Shown piece after piece: positions 37,779 to 45,753 of a DNA stretch of 64,000 nucleotides. Below the pieces are notes generated by a model that made no database searches, had not been told where the DNA came from, and saw only the letters and a list, made by a program, of their open reading frames with translations. How positions within the stretch are numbered: the first letter of the stretch is position 1; every line of letters starts with the position of its first letter. The DNA comes from Intrasporangium_A sp039812505 (GTDB taxonomy: Bacteria > Actinomycetota > Actinomycetes > Actinomycetales > Dermatophilaceae). Where the stretch lies: NCBI RefSeq assembly GCF_039812505.1, contig NZ_JBDIAQ010000004.1, positions 10,865 through 74,864 on the forward strand, read 5' to 3'. A program made the position numbers and the translations under genes.

Positions 37779-37883
37779 CTCGAACCGGACTCGTGCACAC
37801 TCGAACGGGATTGCTGCACTCTCGAACGGGATTGGTGGACTCTCGAACCCGATTGCTGCACTCTCGATGTGGGGGTGGGGCGG
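37779..37883. repeat. 21-bp tandem repeat array B (5 copies)
   Basis: CTCGAAC (CTCGATG in the last copy) recurs at 37779, 37800, 37821, 37842 and 37863, exactly 21 bp apart; a full unit reads CTCGAACGGGATTGCTGCAC plus one base. It has the same period as array A and shares TGCAC. It fills most of the 299 bp between pyrR and the flavodoxin-like gene. Confidence 0.85.
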
Positions 37884-37889
37884 GGCGGG

Positions 37890-38348
37890 TCACCCCTCCA
37901 TGAGTGTCGCCGCCAGCGTCCCGCCCAGCTCGAAGGCCGCCTCGCGCACGCCCTTGTCGACCGGGCCGGTCACCAGCAGCGGCTCGGCCGCCTTGACCCA
38001 GCCGAGCGCGCCCGCGATCGACTCGATGGCGCGGCGGGCGCCCTCGGTGTCGTTGTTGCCGTGCACCCAGTAGCCGTACGGCATCCCGGTCTTCGCCTGC
38101 AGGGTCGGGTAGTAGACCGTGTCGAAGAAGTGCTTGAGTGCCCCGGACATGTAGCCGATGTTCGCCGGGGTGCCGAGCAGCACGCCGTCCGCCGCGAGCA
38201 GGTCGCTCGCGCTGGTCGACAGCGCGGGCCGCACCTGCACCTCGACGCCCTCGATCCCCTCGGCGTGGGTCCCGGCGAGCACCGCCTCGAGGATCTCCTG
38301 CACCGCGGGCGAGGGCGTGTGGTGGACCACGAGCAGGTGTGCGCTCAC
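37890..38348 (-). CDS. flavodoxin-like / NAD(P)H-dependent FMN protein
   Basis: 152 residues with a flavodoxin fold: an N-terminal beta strand LLVVHHTPS at the phosphate loop, then LLGTPANIGYMSGALKHFFD, a segment typical of FMN-binding WrbA/flavodoxin-like proteins. The physiological partner is unknown. GTG 38348 lies 6 nt after a -10-like TAGGTT, suggesting a leaderless mRNA. Divergent from the VOC gene. Confidence 0.8.
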   Translation of the reverse strand: MSAHLLVVHHTPSPAVQEILEAVLAGTHAEGIEGVEVQVRPALSTSASDLLAADGVLLGTPANIGYMSGALKHFFDTVYYPTLQAKTGMPYGYWVHGNNDTEGARRAIESIAGALGWVKAAEPLLVTGPVDKGVREAAFELGGTLAATLMEG

Positions 38349-38354
38349 CGCCCC

Positions 38355-38360
38355 AACCTA
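38355..38360 (-). promoter_or_regulatory. -10 box of the flavodoxin-like gene
   Basis: TAGGTT followed by 6 bp and the GTG start on the minus strand, a spacing typical of leaderless actinobacterial genes. Confidence 0.45.
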
Positions 38361-38433
38361 TGCCGTCTGCCGCCCGGCCGGGCCCCGGCCCCGCGGTGGC
38401 GCCGCGACGGGAGCCGGGTGGGCGGCATCAGGC

Positions 38434-38439
38434 TAACGT
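38434..38439 (+). promoter_or_regulatory. -10 box of the VOC gene
   Basis: TAACGT followed by 6 bp and GTG 38446, again suggesting a leaderless mRNA. No convincing -35. Confidence 0.45.
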
Positions 38440-38445
38440 CGTGGC

Positions 38446-38880
38446 GTGGAGCAACGACTCAACTTCATCACGCTCGCCGTCGCAGACCCGACGGCGTCAC
38501 GGCAGTTCTACGCGGACGGACTGGGCTGGGAGCCGGCCTTCGAGGCACCCGGAGAGGTCGTCTTCTTCCGGATGGCACCGACGATCGTGCTGTCACTGTG
38601 GCGAGCCGACGACTTCGAGGCCGAGGCCGGGCCGCTCAACCGGGTGCCGGGCACCGCCCCGGTCACCCTGTCGCACAACGTCCCGGCACCCGAGCAGGTC
38701 GACGCGGTGCTCGCCGCCGCGGTGGCCGCGGGCGCCCGGCTCGTCGCACCGGCGCAGGACCGCGACTGGGGCGGCCGGTCCGGCTACTTCGCCGACCCGG
38801 ACGGCTACCGCTGGGAGGTGGCGCACAACCCCGGGCCACTCGGCCAGGACCTGATGCGGGCGGCCGGCCTGCTGCCCTGA
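38446..38880 (+). CDS. VOC-superfamily (glyoxalase/bleomycin-resistance fold) protein
   Basis: 144 residues. Two beta-alpha-beta-beta-beta modules are recognisable: FITLAVADPTASRQFYADGLGW and the closing GYFADPDGYRWEVAHNP, where the Glu is a usual metal ligand. The fold covers glyoxalases, dioxygenases and drug-binding proteins, and I cannot assign a substrate. GTG 38446 is probably leaderless. One of the few plus-strand genes. Confidence 0.85.
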   Translation: MEQRLNFITLAVADPTASRQFYADGLGWEPAFEAPGEVVFFRMAPTIVLSLWRADDFEAEAGPLNRVPGTAPVTLSHNVPAPEQVDAVLAAAVAAGARLVAPAQDRDWGGRSGYFADPDGYRWEVAHNPGPLGQDLMRAAGLLP

Positions 38881-38900
38881 GCAGACTGCTCACCCGGCCC

Positions 38901-38948
38901 CGACCCGCCGCCCGGCCGACACGCCGACCCGCCGCCCGGCCGACACGC
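38901..38948. repeat. 24-bp perfect tandem duplication
   Basis: Two identical 24-bp units (38901-38924 and 38925-38948), each starting CGACCCGCCGCCCGGCC, lie in the 170-bp gap between the convergent VOC and adenosyltransferase genes. Confidence 0.85.
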
Positions 38949-39050
38949 CGAACAGCTGCCAGCTCGGACGGTTGCAACCAGCGACCTTCGCCGCTGCTCG
39001 GTGTGTTGCCGCCCACGGACGGCGACCGGCGAGCGAACCCTCCCGACCGG

Positions 39051-39623
39051 TCAGTCGTGGCTCGGGGTCTCGGCCACTCCGGCCGCGGCGCGGGCCAGCA
39101 CGTAGAACAGGTCGCTCATCCGGTTCAGGGTCAGCAGCACCGGGTCGGAGACGTCGTGCCCGGCGCGGGCGGCGGCGACCGCGTGGCGCTCGGCCCGGCG
39201 CACCACGCCGCGGGCCAGGTCCAGCGCCGCCGAGGCCCGCGAGGCCCCGGGCACGATGAACACCGGGCGCAGCGGATGCCGCTCGGTCAGCTCGTCGATC
39301 GCCTGCTCGACGTCGGTGGTCAGCTGCGCGGTGGCCAGCGAGATGCCGGGCTCGAGCCGGTCGCGGGCGTGCGGGTTGGCCATCAGGTCGGCGGCCAGCA
39401 CGAACAGCTGCCGCTGGGTGGTCAGGACCAGGGCGGCCAGCTCGGCCGCCGCCGGGTCGAGCAGCAGCTCGGCCCGGGCCACGCCGAGCGCCCCGACGGC
39501 CTCGTCGATGTCGCCGCAGGCCTCCACGAGCGCGTCGTCCTTGCCGACCCGGCCGCCGAACAGGCGACCGGTGGTGCCGTCGTCGCCGGTCTTGGTGTAG
39601 ATGCGGGACGCGTTGCTGCTCAT
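39051..39623 (-). CDS. ATP:cob(I)alamin adenosyltransferase, PduO type
   Basis: 190 residues. The PduO-type motif YTKTGDDGTTGRLFGG near the N terminus and the R/E-rich helix core (VPGASRASAALDLARGVVRRAER) are present. It transfers the 5'-deoxyadenosyl group of ATP to cob(I)alamin to make coenzyme B12. ATG 39623 overlaps the stop of a flavin reductase gene by 3 bp (ATGA), suggesting that the reductase supplies cob(I)alamin. Confidence 0.93.
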   Translation of the reverse strand: MSSNASRIYTKTGDDGTTGRLFGGRVGKDDALVEACGDIDEAVGALGVARAELLLDPAAAELAALVLTTQRQLFVLAADLMANPHARDRLEPGISLATAQLTTDVEQAIDELTERHPLRPVFIVPGASRASAALDLARGVVRRAERHAVAAARAGHDVSDPVLLTLNRMSDLFYVLARAAAGVAETPSHD

Positions 39624-40441
39624 CAGGGCTCCTCCACCTCGATCGCCGGGGTCACGGCGACACCGGCACCGTGCCACGGTACGGGCTCGGCGTAGAACTC
39701 CTCGGTGTGCAGCCGCCCGGCATGGACACCGAGCCGCTGCGCGGTGCGGGTGCACGCGTCCACGAAGCCCGGCGAGCCGGCGATGTACACCGCATGCGGG
39801 CCGAGGTCGGGCAGCAGCCCGGGCAGCACCTCGGGCACCCTCCCCAGCGGGGGCGGGGCCGACCCGGGGGCCACCCGGGTCAGGGTGCGCAGGTAGTCGA
39901 GCCAGGGGTGGCTGCCGGCCAGCTCGGCCAGCTGCGCCTCGTCGATGACGTCGGCCGGGGTCCGCCCCGAGAACAGGACCGTGTGCCGCTCGGCCGCGTC
40001 GGCGTCGCCCGCCTCCAGCCGGGCCACGGCCGCCTGCAGCAGGGCGCGCACCGGAGCCAGCCCCGACCCGCCCGCGAGGTAGAGGGTCGGGCCGTGGTGG
40101 CCGGGGTCGGCCACGAACGTGCCGTACGGCCCAGAGACGAGCAGCCGGTCACCGACGCGTGACCCGCGCGCGAGCCAGGTGCTCGTCGGCCCGTCGGGCA
40201 CGGCCGTGACGAGCAGGGTCAGGCGCCCGTCGGGCCGGGGCGCGTTCGCGACCGAGTAGGAGCGCACCGGTACCGTGCGCCCGGCGTCCTGGGCCAGCAC
40301 GTACTGGCCCGCGACGAAGCCGACCTGGTCGCCGACCGGGTCGAGGGTGAGCTCGGCGACGACGGGCGTGCACCAGCGGCGGGCGACGAGCACGAAGGGG
40401 ACGTCCTCGTCGGGCAGGGGGGCCAGCGGCATACCCCCCAT
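39623..40441 (-). CDS. ferredoxin-reductase-type FAD/NAD(P)H oxidoreductase
   Basis: 272 residues with the two-domain ferredoxin-NADP reductase fold and no [2Fe-2S] domain. The FAD motif is RSYSVAN (RxYS) and the nucleotide-binding loop is LAGGSGLAPVRALL; GPYGTF lies between. Translational overlap with the cobalamin adenosyltransferase suggests a cob(II)alamin reductase role, which is inference. ATG 40441 was chosen; a second ATG at 40432 is possible, and neither has a strong ribosome-binding site. Confidence 0.82.
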   Translation of the reverse strand: MGGMPLAPLPDEDVPFVLVARRWCTPVVAELTLDPVGDQVGFVAGQYVLAQDAGRTVPVRSYSVANAPRPDGRLTLLVTAVPDGPTSTWLARGSRVGDRLLVSGPYGTFVADPGHHGPTLYLAGGSGLAPVRALLQAAVARLEAGDADAAERHTVLFSGRTPADVIDEAQLAELAGSHPWLDYLRTLTRVAPGSAPPPLGRVPEVLPGLLPDLGPHAVYIAGSPGFVDACTRTAQRLGVHAGRLHTEEFYAEPVPWHGAGVAVTPAIEVEEP

Positions 40442-40512
40442 TGGAGCGGGCCGGTCCCCCGCGGGGCAAGGGGCCGAGGCGGGAGAGCCGCACCCGACGG
40501 GCCGCCGGACCC

Positions 40513-40926
40513 TCAGACGATGGTGTCCTTGACCTCGGCGAGCCGGGCGAGCAGGCCGTTGACGAAGGCGGGCGACTCGTCGGTCGACAGCTGCGTCGCC
40601 AGCGCGACCGCCTCGGAGATCGCGACCGGGTCGGGGATCTCGTCGTTGAAGAGCACCTCCCACGCGCCGAGCCGCAGGATCGCGCGGTCGACCGCGGGCA
40701 TCCGCTCGAGCGTCCAGCCCTGGCTGTAGTCGGTCAGCGCCGCGTTGACATCGGTCCACCGCTCGACGACCCCCCGGACGGCCTGCGCCGTGTAGGGGTT
40801 GTTGCCGGCCCGCGACTCGCTGTCGGTGAGGCGCGCCTCGAGCAGGGTGAGCGCGTTGAGCCCGCGCTGGTCGGCCTCGAAGAGGATGTCGAGGGCCCGG
40901 GCCCGGGCCTTGCTGCGAGCGGCCAT
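40513..40926 (-). CDS. nusB: transcription antitermination factor NusB
   Basis: 137 residues, all-helical NusB domain with an Arg-rich N terminus (ARSKARARALDILFEAD) and the conserved RLGAWE, FVNGLL segments. It binds boxA RNA with NusE in rRNA antitermination. Directly adjacent to efp (no gap). Confidence 0.95.
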   Translation of the reverse strand: MAARSKARARALDILFEADQRGLNALTLLEARLTDSESRAGNNPYTAQAVRGVVERWTDVNAALTDYSQGWTLERMPAVDRAILRLGAWEVLFNDEIPDPVAISEAVALATQLSTDESPAFVNGLLARLAEVKDTIV

Positions 40927-41490
40927 TCAGTCGTTGACGCGGCCGAGGTAGGACCCGTCGCGGGTGTCGACCTTGACCTTGGTGCCGGTCTCGAGGAAGA
41001 GCGGCACCTGGATCTGCGCGCCGGTCTCGAGGGTCGCCGGCTTGGTGCCGCCGGTGGAGCGGTCGCCCTGCAGGCCGGGGTCGGTGTGGGTGATCTCGAG
41101 CACGACCGAGGCGGGCAGCTCGACGTACAGCGGGGTGCCCTCGTGGGTGGCGACGATGGCGTTCTGGTTCTCCAGCAGGTAGCTGGCCGCGTCGCCGAGG
41201 GTCGCCTCGGGGACCGTGAGCTGGTCGTAGGTGTCGGTGTCCATGAAGACGAAGTCCGCGCCGTCCTTGTACAGGTACTGCATCGTGCGCTTGTCGACGT
41301 TGCTGGTCTCGACCTTGACGCCGGCGTTGAACGTCCGGTCGACGGTCTTGCCCGACACGACGTTCTTCAGCTTGGTCCGCACGAAGGCCGGGCCCTTGCC
41401 CGGCTTGACGTGCTGGAACTCCACGACGGACCAGAGCTGACCGTCGATGTTGAGCACGGTGCCGTTCTTCAGGTCGTTCGTCGTTGCCAC
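40927..41490 (-). CDS. efp: translation elongation factor P
   Basis: 187 residues in three beta-barrel domains. The tip loop is KPGKGPA with K32 at the modification site. It relieves ribosome stalling at polyproline. GTG 41490; a -10 TAGACT lies about 80 bp upstream. Operon efp-nusB. Confidence 0.96.
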   Translation of the reverse strand: MATTNDLKNGTVLNIDGQLWSVVEFQHVKPGKGPAFVRTKLKNVVSGKTVDRTFNAGVKVETSNVDKRTMQYLYKDGADFVFMDTDTYDQLTVPEATLGDAASYLLENQNAIVATHEGTPLYVELPASVVLEITHTDPGLQGDRSTGGTKPATLETGAQIQVPLFLETGTKVKVDTRDGSYLGRVND

Positions 41491-41570
41491 GGATGGATCT
41501 CTTTCGTATGCCGTTGTCGCCGGCTCGCGCGGACACGGCGCGGTCGCGGGCGTGGGGAGTGTGCCGCGAC

Positions 41571-41576
41571 AGTCTA
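41571..41576 (-). promoter_or_regulatory. likely -10 box of efp-nusB
   Basis: TAGACT in the 130-bp gap between aroQ and efp, giving a leader of about 75 nt. No clear -35. Confidence 0.45.
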
Positions 41577-41620
41577 TCGGCCGAGGATCTCGGCGCCCGG
41601 ACGATGCCTCGGGTCACGCC

Positions 41621-42055
41621 TCAGACCAACGCATGCAGGGCCAGCAGGTAGCTCTGCAGACCGAACCCGGCCACGGTCCCGGTTGCGACGGGGGCGACCA
41701 CGGAGACGTGCCGGAAGCCTTCGCGCGCCGCCGGGTTGGACAGGTGGACCTCGACCAGGGAGCGCCCGCTCGTCGTGACGATGGCGCAGGCGTCGCGCAC
41801 GGCGTACGAGTAGTGGGTGAACGCGCCCGGGTTCAGCACGACGTCGGCGCCCGCGTCGACCGCCTCGTGCAGCCAGTCGACCAGCACGCCCTCGTGGTTG
41901 GTCTGCCGGCAGTCGGCGAGCAGGCCGAGCTGCTCGGCCTCGCGACGCACGGCGTCGTGGACGTCATCGAGGCTGTCAGAGCCGTAGATCTCCGGCTCTC
42001 GCGTGCCGAGCCGGTTCAGGTTGGGCCCGGACAGGACGAAGACCGTGGGCGTCAT
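41621..42055 (-). CDS. aroQ: 3-dehydroquinate dehydratase, type II
   Basis: 144 residues, dodecameric type II enzyme. SGPNLNRLG carries the loop before the catalytic Tyr (IYGSDS), followed by NPGAFTHYSYA and EVHLSNP with the conserved His. Third step of the shikimate pathway. Follows aroB by 34 bp. Confidence 0.96.
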   Translation of the reverse strand: MTPTVFVLSGPNLNRLGTREPEIYGSDSLDDVHDAVRREAEQLGLLADCRQTNHEGVLVDWLHEAVDAGADVVLNPGAFTHYSYAVRDACAIVTTSGRSLVEVHLSNPAAREGFRHVSVVAPVATGTVAGFGLQSYLLALHALV

Positions 42056-42089
42056 GGCGCGATCCTACGCAGCGCTCCCGGCACCGTGC

Positions 42090-43184
42090 TCAGGCGCCGG
42101 GATGCGCGGCGGTGCGAGCGTACGCCTCACGCAGCACCGCCTCGCTCGGGCCGGCGAGGCGGGTCGGCCGCGCGAGAGCGTCGAGGACGACGAACCGCAA
42201 CGTCGAGCCGCGCGACTTCTTGTCCCGGTGCATCGCCACGATCAGCTCCTCCCAGCGGTCGCCGCGGTAGCTCGTCGGCAGCCCGACCGAGCCGAGCAGG
42301 TCGCGGTGGCGGGTCACCAGCCCGTCGTCCAGATGCCCGGCCAGCCGAGCCAGCTCGGCGGCGTAGACCATGCCGACGCTGACCGCCTCGCCGTGACGCC
42401 AGGTGAAATGCTCGACCTGTTCGACCGCGTGGCCGAAGGTGTGCCCGTAGTTGAGGATCTCGCGCAGCGCGGCTTCTCGCAGGTCGGCCGCGACCACGTC
42501 GGCCTTGACCCGGACCGCCCGCTCGACCAGCTCGCGCAGGCGCGGGTTGTCGGCCCGGCGAGCGGCGAGCGGGTCTGCCTCGACCAGCCCGAGGATCGCC
42601 GGATCGGCGATGAAACCGGCCTTGATGACCTCGGCGAGCCCGGCCGCGAAGTCCGCCTCGGGAAGCGTGCGCAGCACATCGAGGTCGCACAGCACGCCCG
42701 TGGGCGGGTGGAAGGACCCGACGAGGTTCTTGCCCTCGGCCGTGTTGATCCCGGTCTTGCCGCCGACGGCCGCGTCGACCATGCCGAGCAGTGTGGTCGG
42801 CACGTGCGCGACAGGCACTCCGCGCAGCCAGGTCGCCGCGACGAACCCGGCCAGGTCGGTCACGGCACCACCGCCGACGCCGACGACGGCGTCGGTACGG
42901 GTGAAACCGGCCTGCCCCAGCCGCGCCCAGAGCCCGGCGGCGACCTGCGCCGTCTTGGCGGCCTCGGCGTCGGGCACCGGCGCGAGGTGGACGGCATACC
43001 CGTGGCGCGACAGGGCGCCCGCGACGGACCCGGCGATCGCGCCCAGGGCGACCGAGTGCACGACGAGCACCTGCTCGACGGCGTCGCCGAGCACCGCGCC
43101 GACCTGGTCGAGCAGGCCGCGCCCGACCACGACCTCGTAGTCGCCGCCGACCCGGATCCGGGTCGGTTCGCTCACTGGTCTCAC
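42090..43184 (-). CDS. aroB: 3-dehydroquinate synthase
   Basis: 364 residues. NAD site VGVGGGAVTDLAGFVAATW, catalytic segment PTTLLGMVDAAVGGKTGIN and metal ligands in GHTFGHAVE and WRHGEAVSVGM. GTG 43184, with GGAGG 6 nt upstream, overlaps the aroK stop (GTGA) and is preferred over GTG 43175. Confidence 0.96.
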   Translation of the reverse strand: MRPVSEPTRIRVGGDYEVVVGRGLLDQVGAVLGDAVEQVLVVHSVALGAIAGSVAGALSRHGYAVHLAPVPDAEAAKTAQVAAGLWARLGQAGFTRTDAVVGVGGGAVTDLAGFVAATWLRGVPVAHVPTTLLGMVDAAVGGKTGINTAEGKNLVGSFHPPTGVLCDLDVLRTLPEADFAAGLAEVIKAGFIADPAILGLVEADPLAARRADNPRLRELVERAVRVKADVVAADLREAALREILNYGHTFGHAVEQVEHFTWRHGEAVSVGMVYAAELARLAGHLDDGLVTRHRDLLGSVGLPTSYRGDRWEELIVAMHRDKKSRGSTLRFVVLDALARPTRLAGPSEAVLREAYARTAAHPGA

Positions 43185-43708
43185 GCGGGCCCTCCGGTCA
43201 ACAGGCCCGCGATCTCGCGGGCGATCTCGTCCGGGGTCCGCCCGGCCGTGTCGACCCGGTAGGTGGCCACGCCCTCGTACACCGGCCGGCGCTTCTTCAT
43301 CAACGCGACCCACGTGGCGCGGGGGTTCACCGCGAGCAGCGGCCGCGACCGGTCGAAGCCGATCCGTCTGCTCGCGTCGGCGATGCCGACGTCGAGGAAG
43401 ACGACCGTGTGTCCGACGAGCAGTACCCGGGTCGCCGGGTCCATGACCGCTCCACCGCCGAGGGCGAGCACCCCGGTCGCCCCGGTCAGGGAGCGGGCCA
43501 CTTCGGCGCGCTCGAGCTCGCGGAAGGCGGGCTCGCCGTCCTCGATGAAGATGTCGGGGATCGTCCTGCCGGTGGCCGCCTCGACGGCGGCGTCGGTGTC
43601 GTGCAGGTCGGCGTGCAGCAGCCGGGCCAGCGCGAGCCCGACGGTCGTCTTGCCCGATCCCGGCGGCCCGACGAGGACGGCGACCGGGCGGGTGGAGCCG
43701 GTCACCAT
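43181..43708 (-). CDS. aroK: shikimate kinase
   Basis: 175 residues. P-loop GPPGSGKTT, shikimate contacts DTDAAVE, FRELER and GGGAV, and the LID arginine near RPLL. ATG 43708 with GGAGG about 9 nt upstream overlaps aroC by 7 bp; longer upstream starts would lie in aroC. Confidence 0.95.
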   Translation of the reverse strand: MVTGSTRPVAVLVGPPGSGKTTVGLALARLLHADLHDTDAAVEAATGRTIPDIFIEDGEPAFRELERAEVARSLTGATGVLALGGGAVMDPATRVLLVGHTVVFLDVGIADASRRIGFDRSRPLLAVNPRATWVALMKKRRPVYEGVATYRVDTAGRTPDEIAREIAGLLTGGPA

Positions 43709-44922
43709 GTGCGCATCCCCTCCGGGACGGCCGCGAGGTATGCCGCATGGTTGCGCCGCGTCTCGGCGACGGAGTCGCCGCCGAACTTCTCGAGGCACGC
43801 GTCGGCCAGCACGAGCGCGACCATGGCCTCGGCGACCACGCCCGCCGCGGGGACCGCGCAGACGTCGGAGCGCTGGTGGATCGCGGTCGCCTCCTGCCCG
43901 GTCGCGACGTCGACCGTGGACAGCGCGCGCGGCACGGTGCTGATCGGCTTCATCGCGGCGCGCACCCGCAGCACGTCACCGGTCGACATGCCGCCCTCGG
44001 TGCCTCCGGCGCGGCCGGTGCGGCGGTGGATCGTGCCGCCGACGACCTCCATCTCGTCGTGCGCCTGTGACCCGCGCCGCCGCGCGGTCTCGAAGCCGTC
44101 GCCCAGGGCGACCCCCTTGATCGCCTGGATGCTCATCAGCGCCTGGGCCAACCGGCCGTCGAGCCTGCGGTCCCAGTGCACGTGCGAGCCGAGCCCCGGA
44201 GGCAGGCCGTAGGCGAGCACCTCGACCACGCCGCCGAGGGTGTCGCCGTCCTTCTTGGCCGCGTCGACCTCGGCCACCATGGCGGCCGACCCGGTGGCCT
44301 CGAACGCCCGGACGGGGTCGGCATCGATGGCCGGCACGTCGTCGGGGGTCGGCAGGGACGCACCGGGTGTGGTGGCCGCCGTGCCGATCGCGACGGTGTG
44401 GGACAGCAGCCGGATGCCGTAGGCCTGTTGCAGGAACCGGGCCGCGACCTCGCCGAGCGCGACCCGGGCGGCGGTCTCGCGGGCCGAGGCACGCTCCAGG
44501 ACGGGCCGCGCGTCGGCGTGGCCGTACTTCTGCATGCCGACGAGGTCAGCGTGGCCGGGGCGTGGCCGGGTCAGCGGCTTGTTGCGAGCCAGCTCCTTCT
44601 CGGCGTTGACGTCGTCGGCTGCGGCGTACGCCGTGGCCGACACCGGCTCGGGGCTCATCACGGTCTGCCACTTGGGCCACTCGGTGTTGCCGATCCGCAG
44701 CGCGACCGGGCTGCCGAGGGTGACGCCGTGCCGTACCCCGCCGAGGAACTCGACCTCGTCCTGCTCGAACTTCATCCGCGCTCCGCGGCCGTGGCCCAGC
44801 CGCCGCCGGGCCAGCGCCCGCCGCAGGTCGTCGGCCCGGACCTCGACCCCCGCGGGCAGGCCCTCGAGCACGGCGACCAGGGCAGGACCGTGGGACTCTC
44901 CGGAGGTCAACCAACGCAGCAT
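43702..44922 (-). CDS. aroC: chorismate synthase
   Basis: 406 residues, the FMN-dependent last step to chorismate. Signatures are GESHGPAL near the N terminus, RPGHADLVGMQKYG and ASARETAARVALG, then GTEGGMSTGD. Coupled to aroK; 92 bp separate it from the prepilin peptidase gene. Confidence 0.97.
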   Translation of the reverse strand: MLRWLTSGESHGPALVAVLEGLPAGVEVRADDLRRALARRRLGHGRGARMKFEQDEVEFLGGVRHGVTLGSPVALRIGNTEWPKWQTVMSPEPVSATAYAAADDVNAEKELARNKPLTRPRPGHADLVGMQKYGHADARPVLERASARETAARVALGEVAARFLQQAYGIRLLSHTVAIGTAATTPGASLPTPDDVPAIDADPVRAFEATGSAAMVAEVDAAKKDGDTLGGVVEVLAYGLPPGLGSHVHWDRRLDGRLAQALMSIQAIKGVALGDGFETARRRGSQAHDEMEVVGGTIHRRTGRAGGTEGGMSTGDVLRVRAAMKPISTVPRALSTVDVATGQEATAIHQRSDVCAVPAAGVVAEAMVALVLADACLEKFGGDSVAETRRNHAAYLAAVPEGMRTW

Positions 44923-45014
44923 GGGGCCGATCCTGTCACGCGCGCCTGCATCCCCAGACCGGGGGCCCGTCGCCCGGCGCGCCCATCCCGGCGTCAGGGC
45001 GGCGCGTCCTACCG

Positions 45015-45731
45015 TCAGAACAGCGGGGGCACCTCGACGAGGAGCGCCACGATCGCCCCCGCCACCAGGAACGGCCCGAACGGCACGGCGTCGTGCCGGG
45101 AGCGCCGCCGCACGACGACGTGGACCACGGCGTACGCCCCGCCCAGCAGGAACGCGGCATACAGGGCGACGACCGGAGCGGCCCACCCGACCGAGCCGGT
45201 GACCAGGCCGACCAGCCCGAGCAGGACCACGTCGCCGAGCCCGAAGCCGCTGCGGAGCACGGCTGCCAGCAGGGCGAGGACCAGTCCGAGGACTCCCAGT
45301 ACCGCGGCACTGACGAGCGCCCGCACGATCGGGCCCAAGTCGCCGGCCGCCCAGGCCGCGAACGCGAGCTGGCCCAGCAGGACCGGGAAGCCGGGCAGCG
45401 TCAGCCCTTCGGGTAGACGGTGCACGTCGAGGTCCACCCACGTCAGGGCGGTCCCCAGCGTCGCGAAGGTGAGCAGGGCGGGCAGCAGCGGCCACCCGGA
45501 CGAGGTCGCGAACCGCCACGCGAGGGCGGCCCAGAGCGGCCCGAGGATCGCGGTGGCCACCCACCCGGGCAGCCTGCGGGGCCGGGACTGCTCCTCGTCG
45601 AGCCGGTAGCCGTAGGTCTGCAGCCGCGTCCCGAGCAGGTGTCCGGTGCCGAGACCGGCGACGCCGGCCGCCGTCGCCAGCCACAGCACGACCCCGGCCG
45701 GCGCCGGCCCGCCGGCCAGTGCGTTCACCAC
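45015..45731 (-). CDS. prepilin peptidase, A24 family, peptidase domain only
   Basis: 238 residues with about seven membrane segments. The aspartyl catalytic residues are D100 in WVDLDVHRLP and D167 in GFGLGD. The N-terminal cysteine-rich methyltransferase domain of full-length PilD is missing, so it probably only cleaves type IV/Flp-type prepilins. Position between aroE and aroC is common in actinobacteria; no pilin genes lie in the window. GTG 45731, with a second GTG next to it. Confidence 0.87.
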   Translation of the reverse strand: MVNALAGGPAPAGVVLWLATAAGVAGLGTGHLLGTRLQTYGYRLDEEQSRPRRLPGWVATAILGPLWAALAWRFATSSGWPLLPALLTFATLGTALTWVDLDVHRLPEGLTLPGFPVLLGQLAFAAWAAGDLGPIVRALVSAAVLGVLGLVLALLAAVLRSGFGLGDVVLLGLVGLVTGSVGWAAPVVALYAAFLLGGAYAVVHVVVRRRSRHDAVPFGPFLVAGAIVALLVEVPPLF

Positions 45732-45753
45732 GCCCGGCCCGTCGCCGCCTCGC

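Noticed and set aside
37577..37861. Minus-strand small open frame with 7-residue repeats upstream of pyrR
   Set aside because: The repeats come from the 21-bp DNA arrays, whose period is a multiple of three; the frame overlaps the pyrR start and has no ribosome-binding site or family resemblance.
37714..37883. CRISPR array
   Set aside because: The units are directly adjacent with no spacers, are only 21 bp, and no cas genes are nearby.
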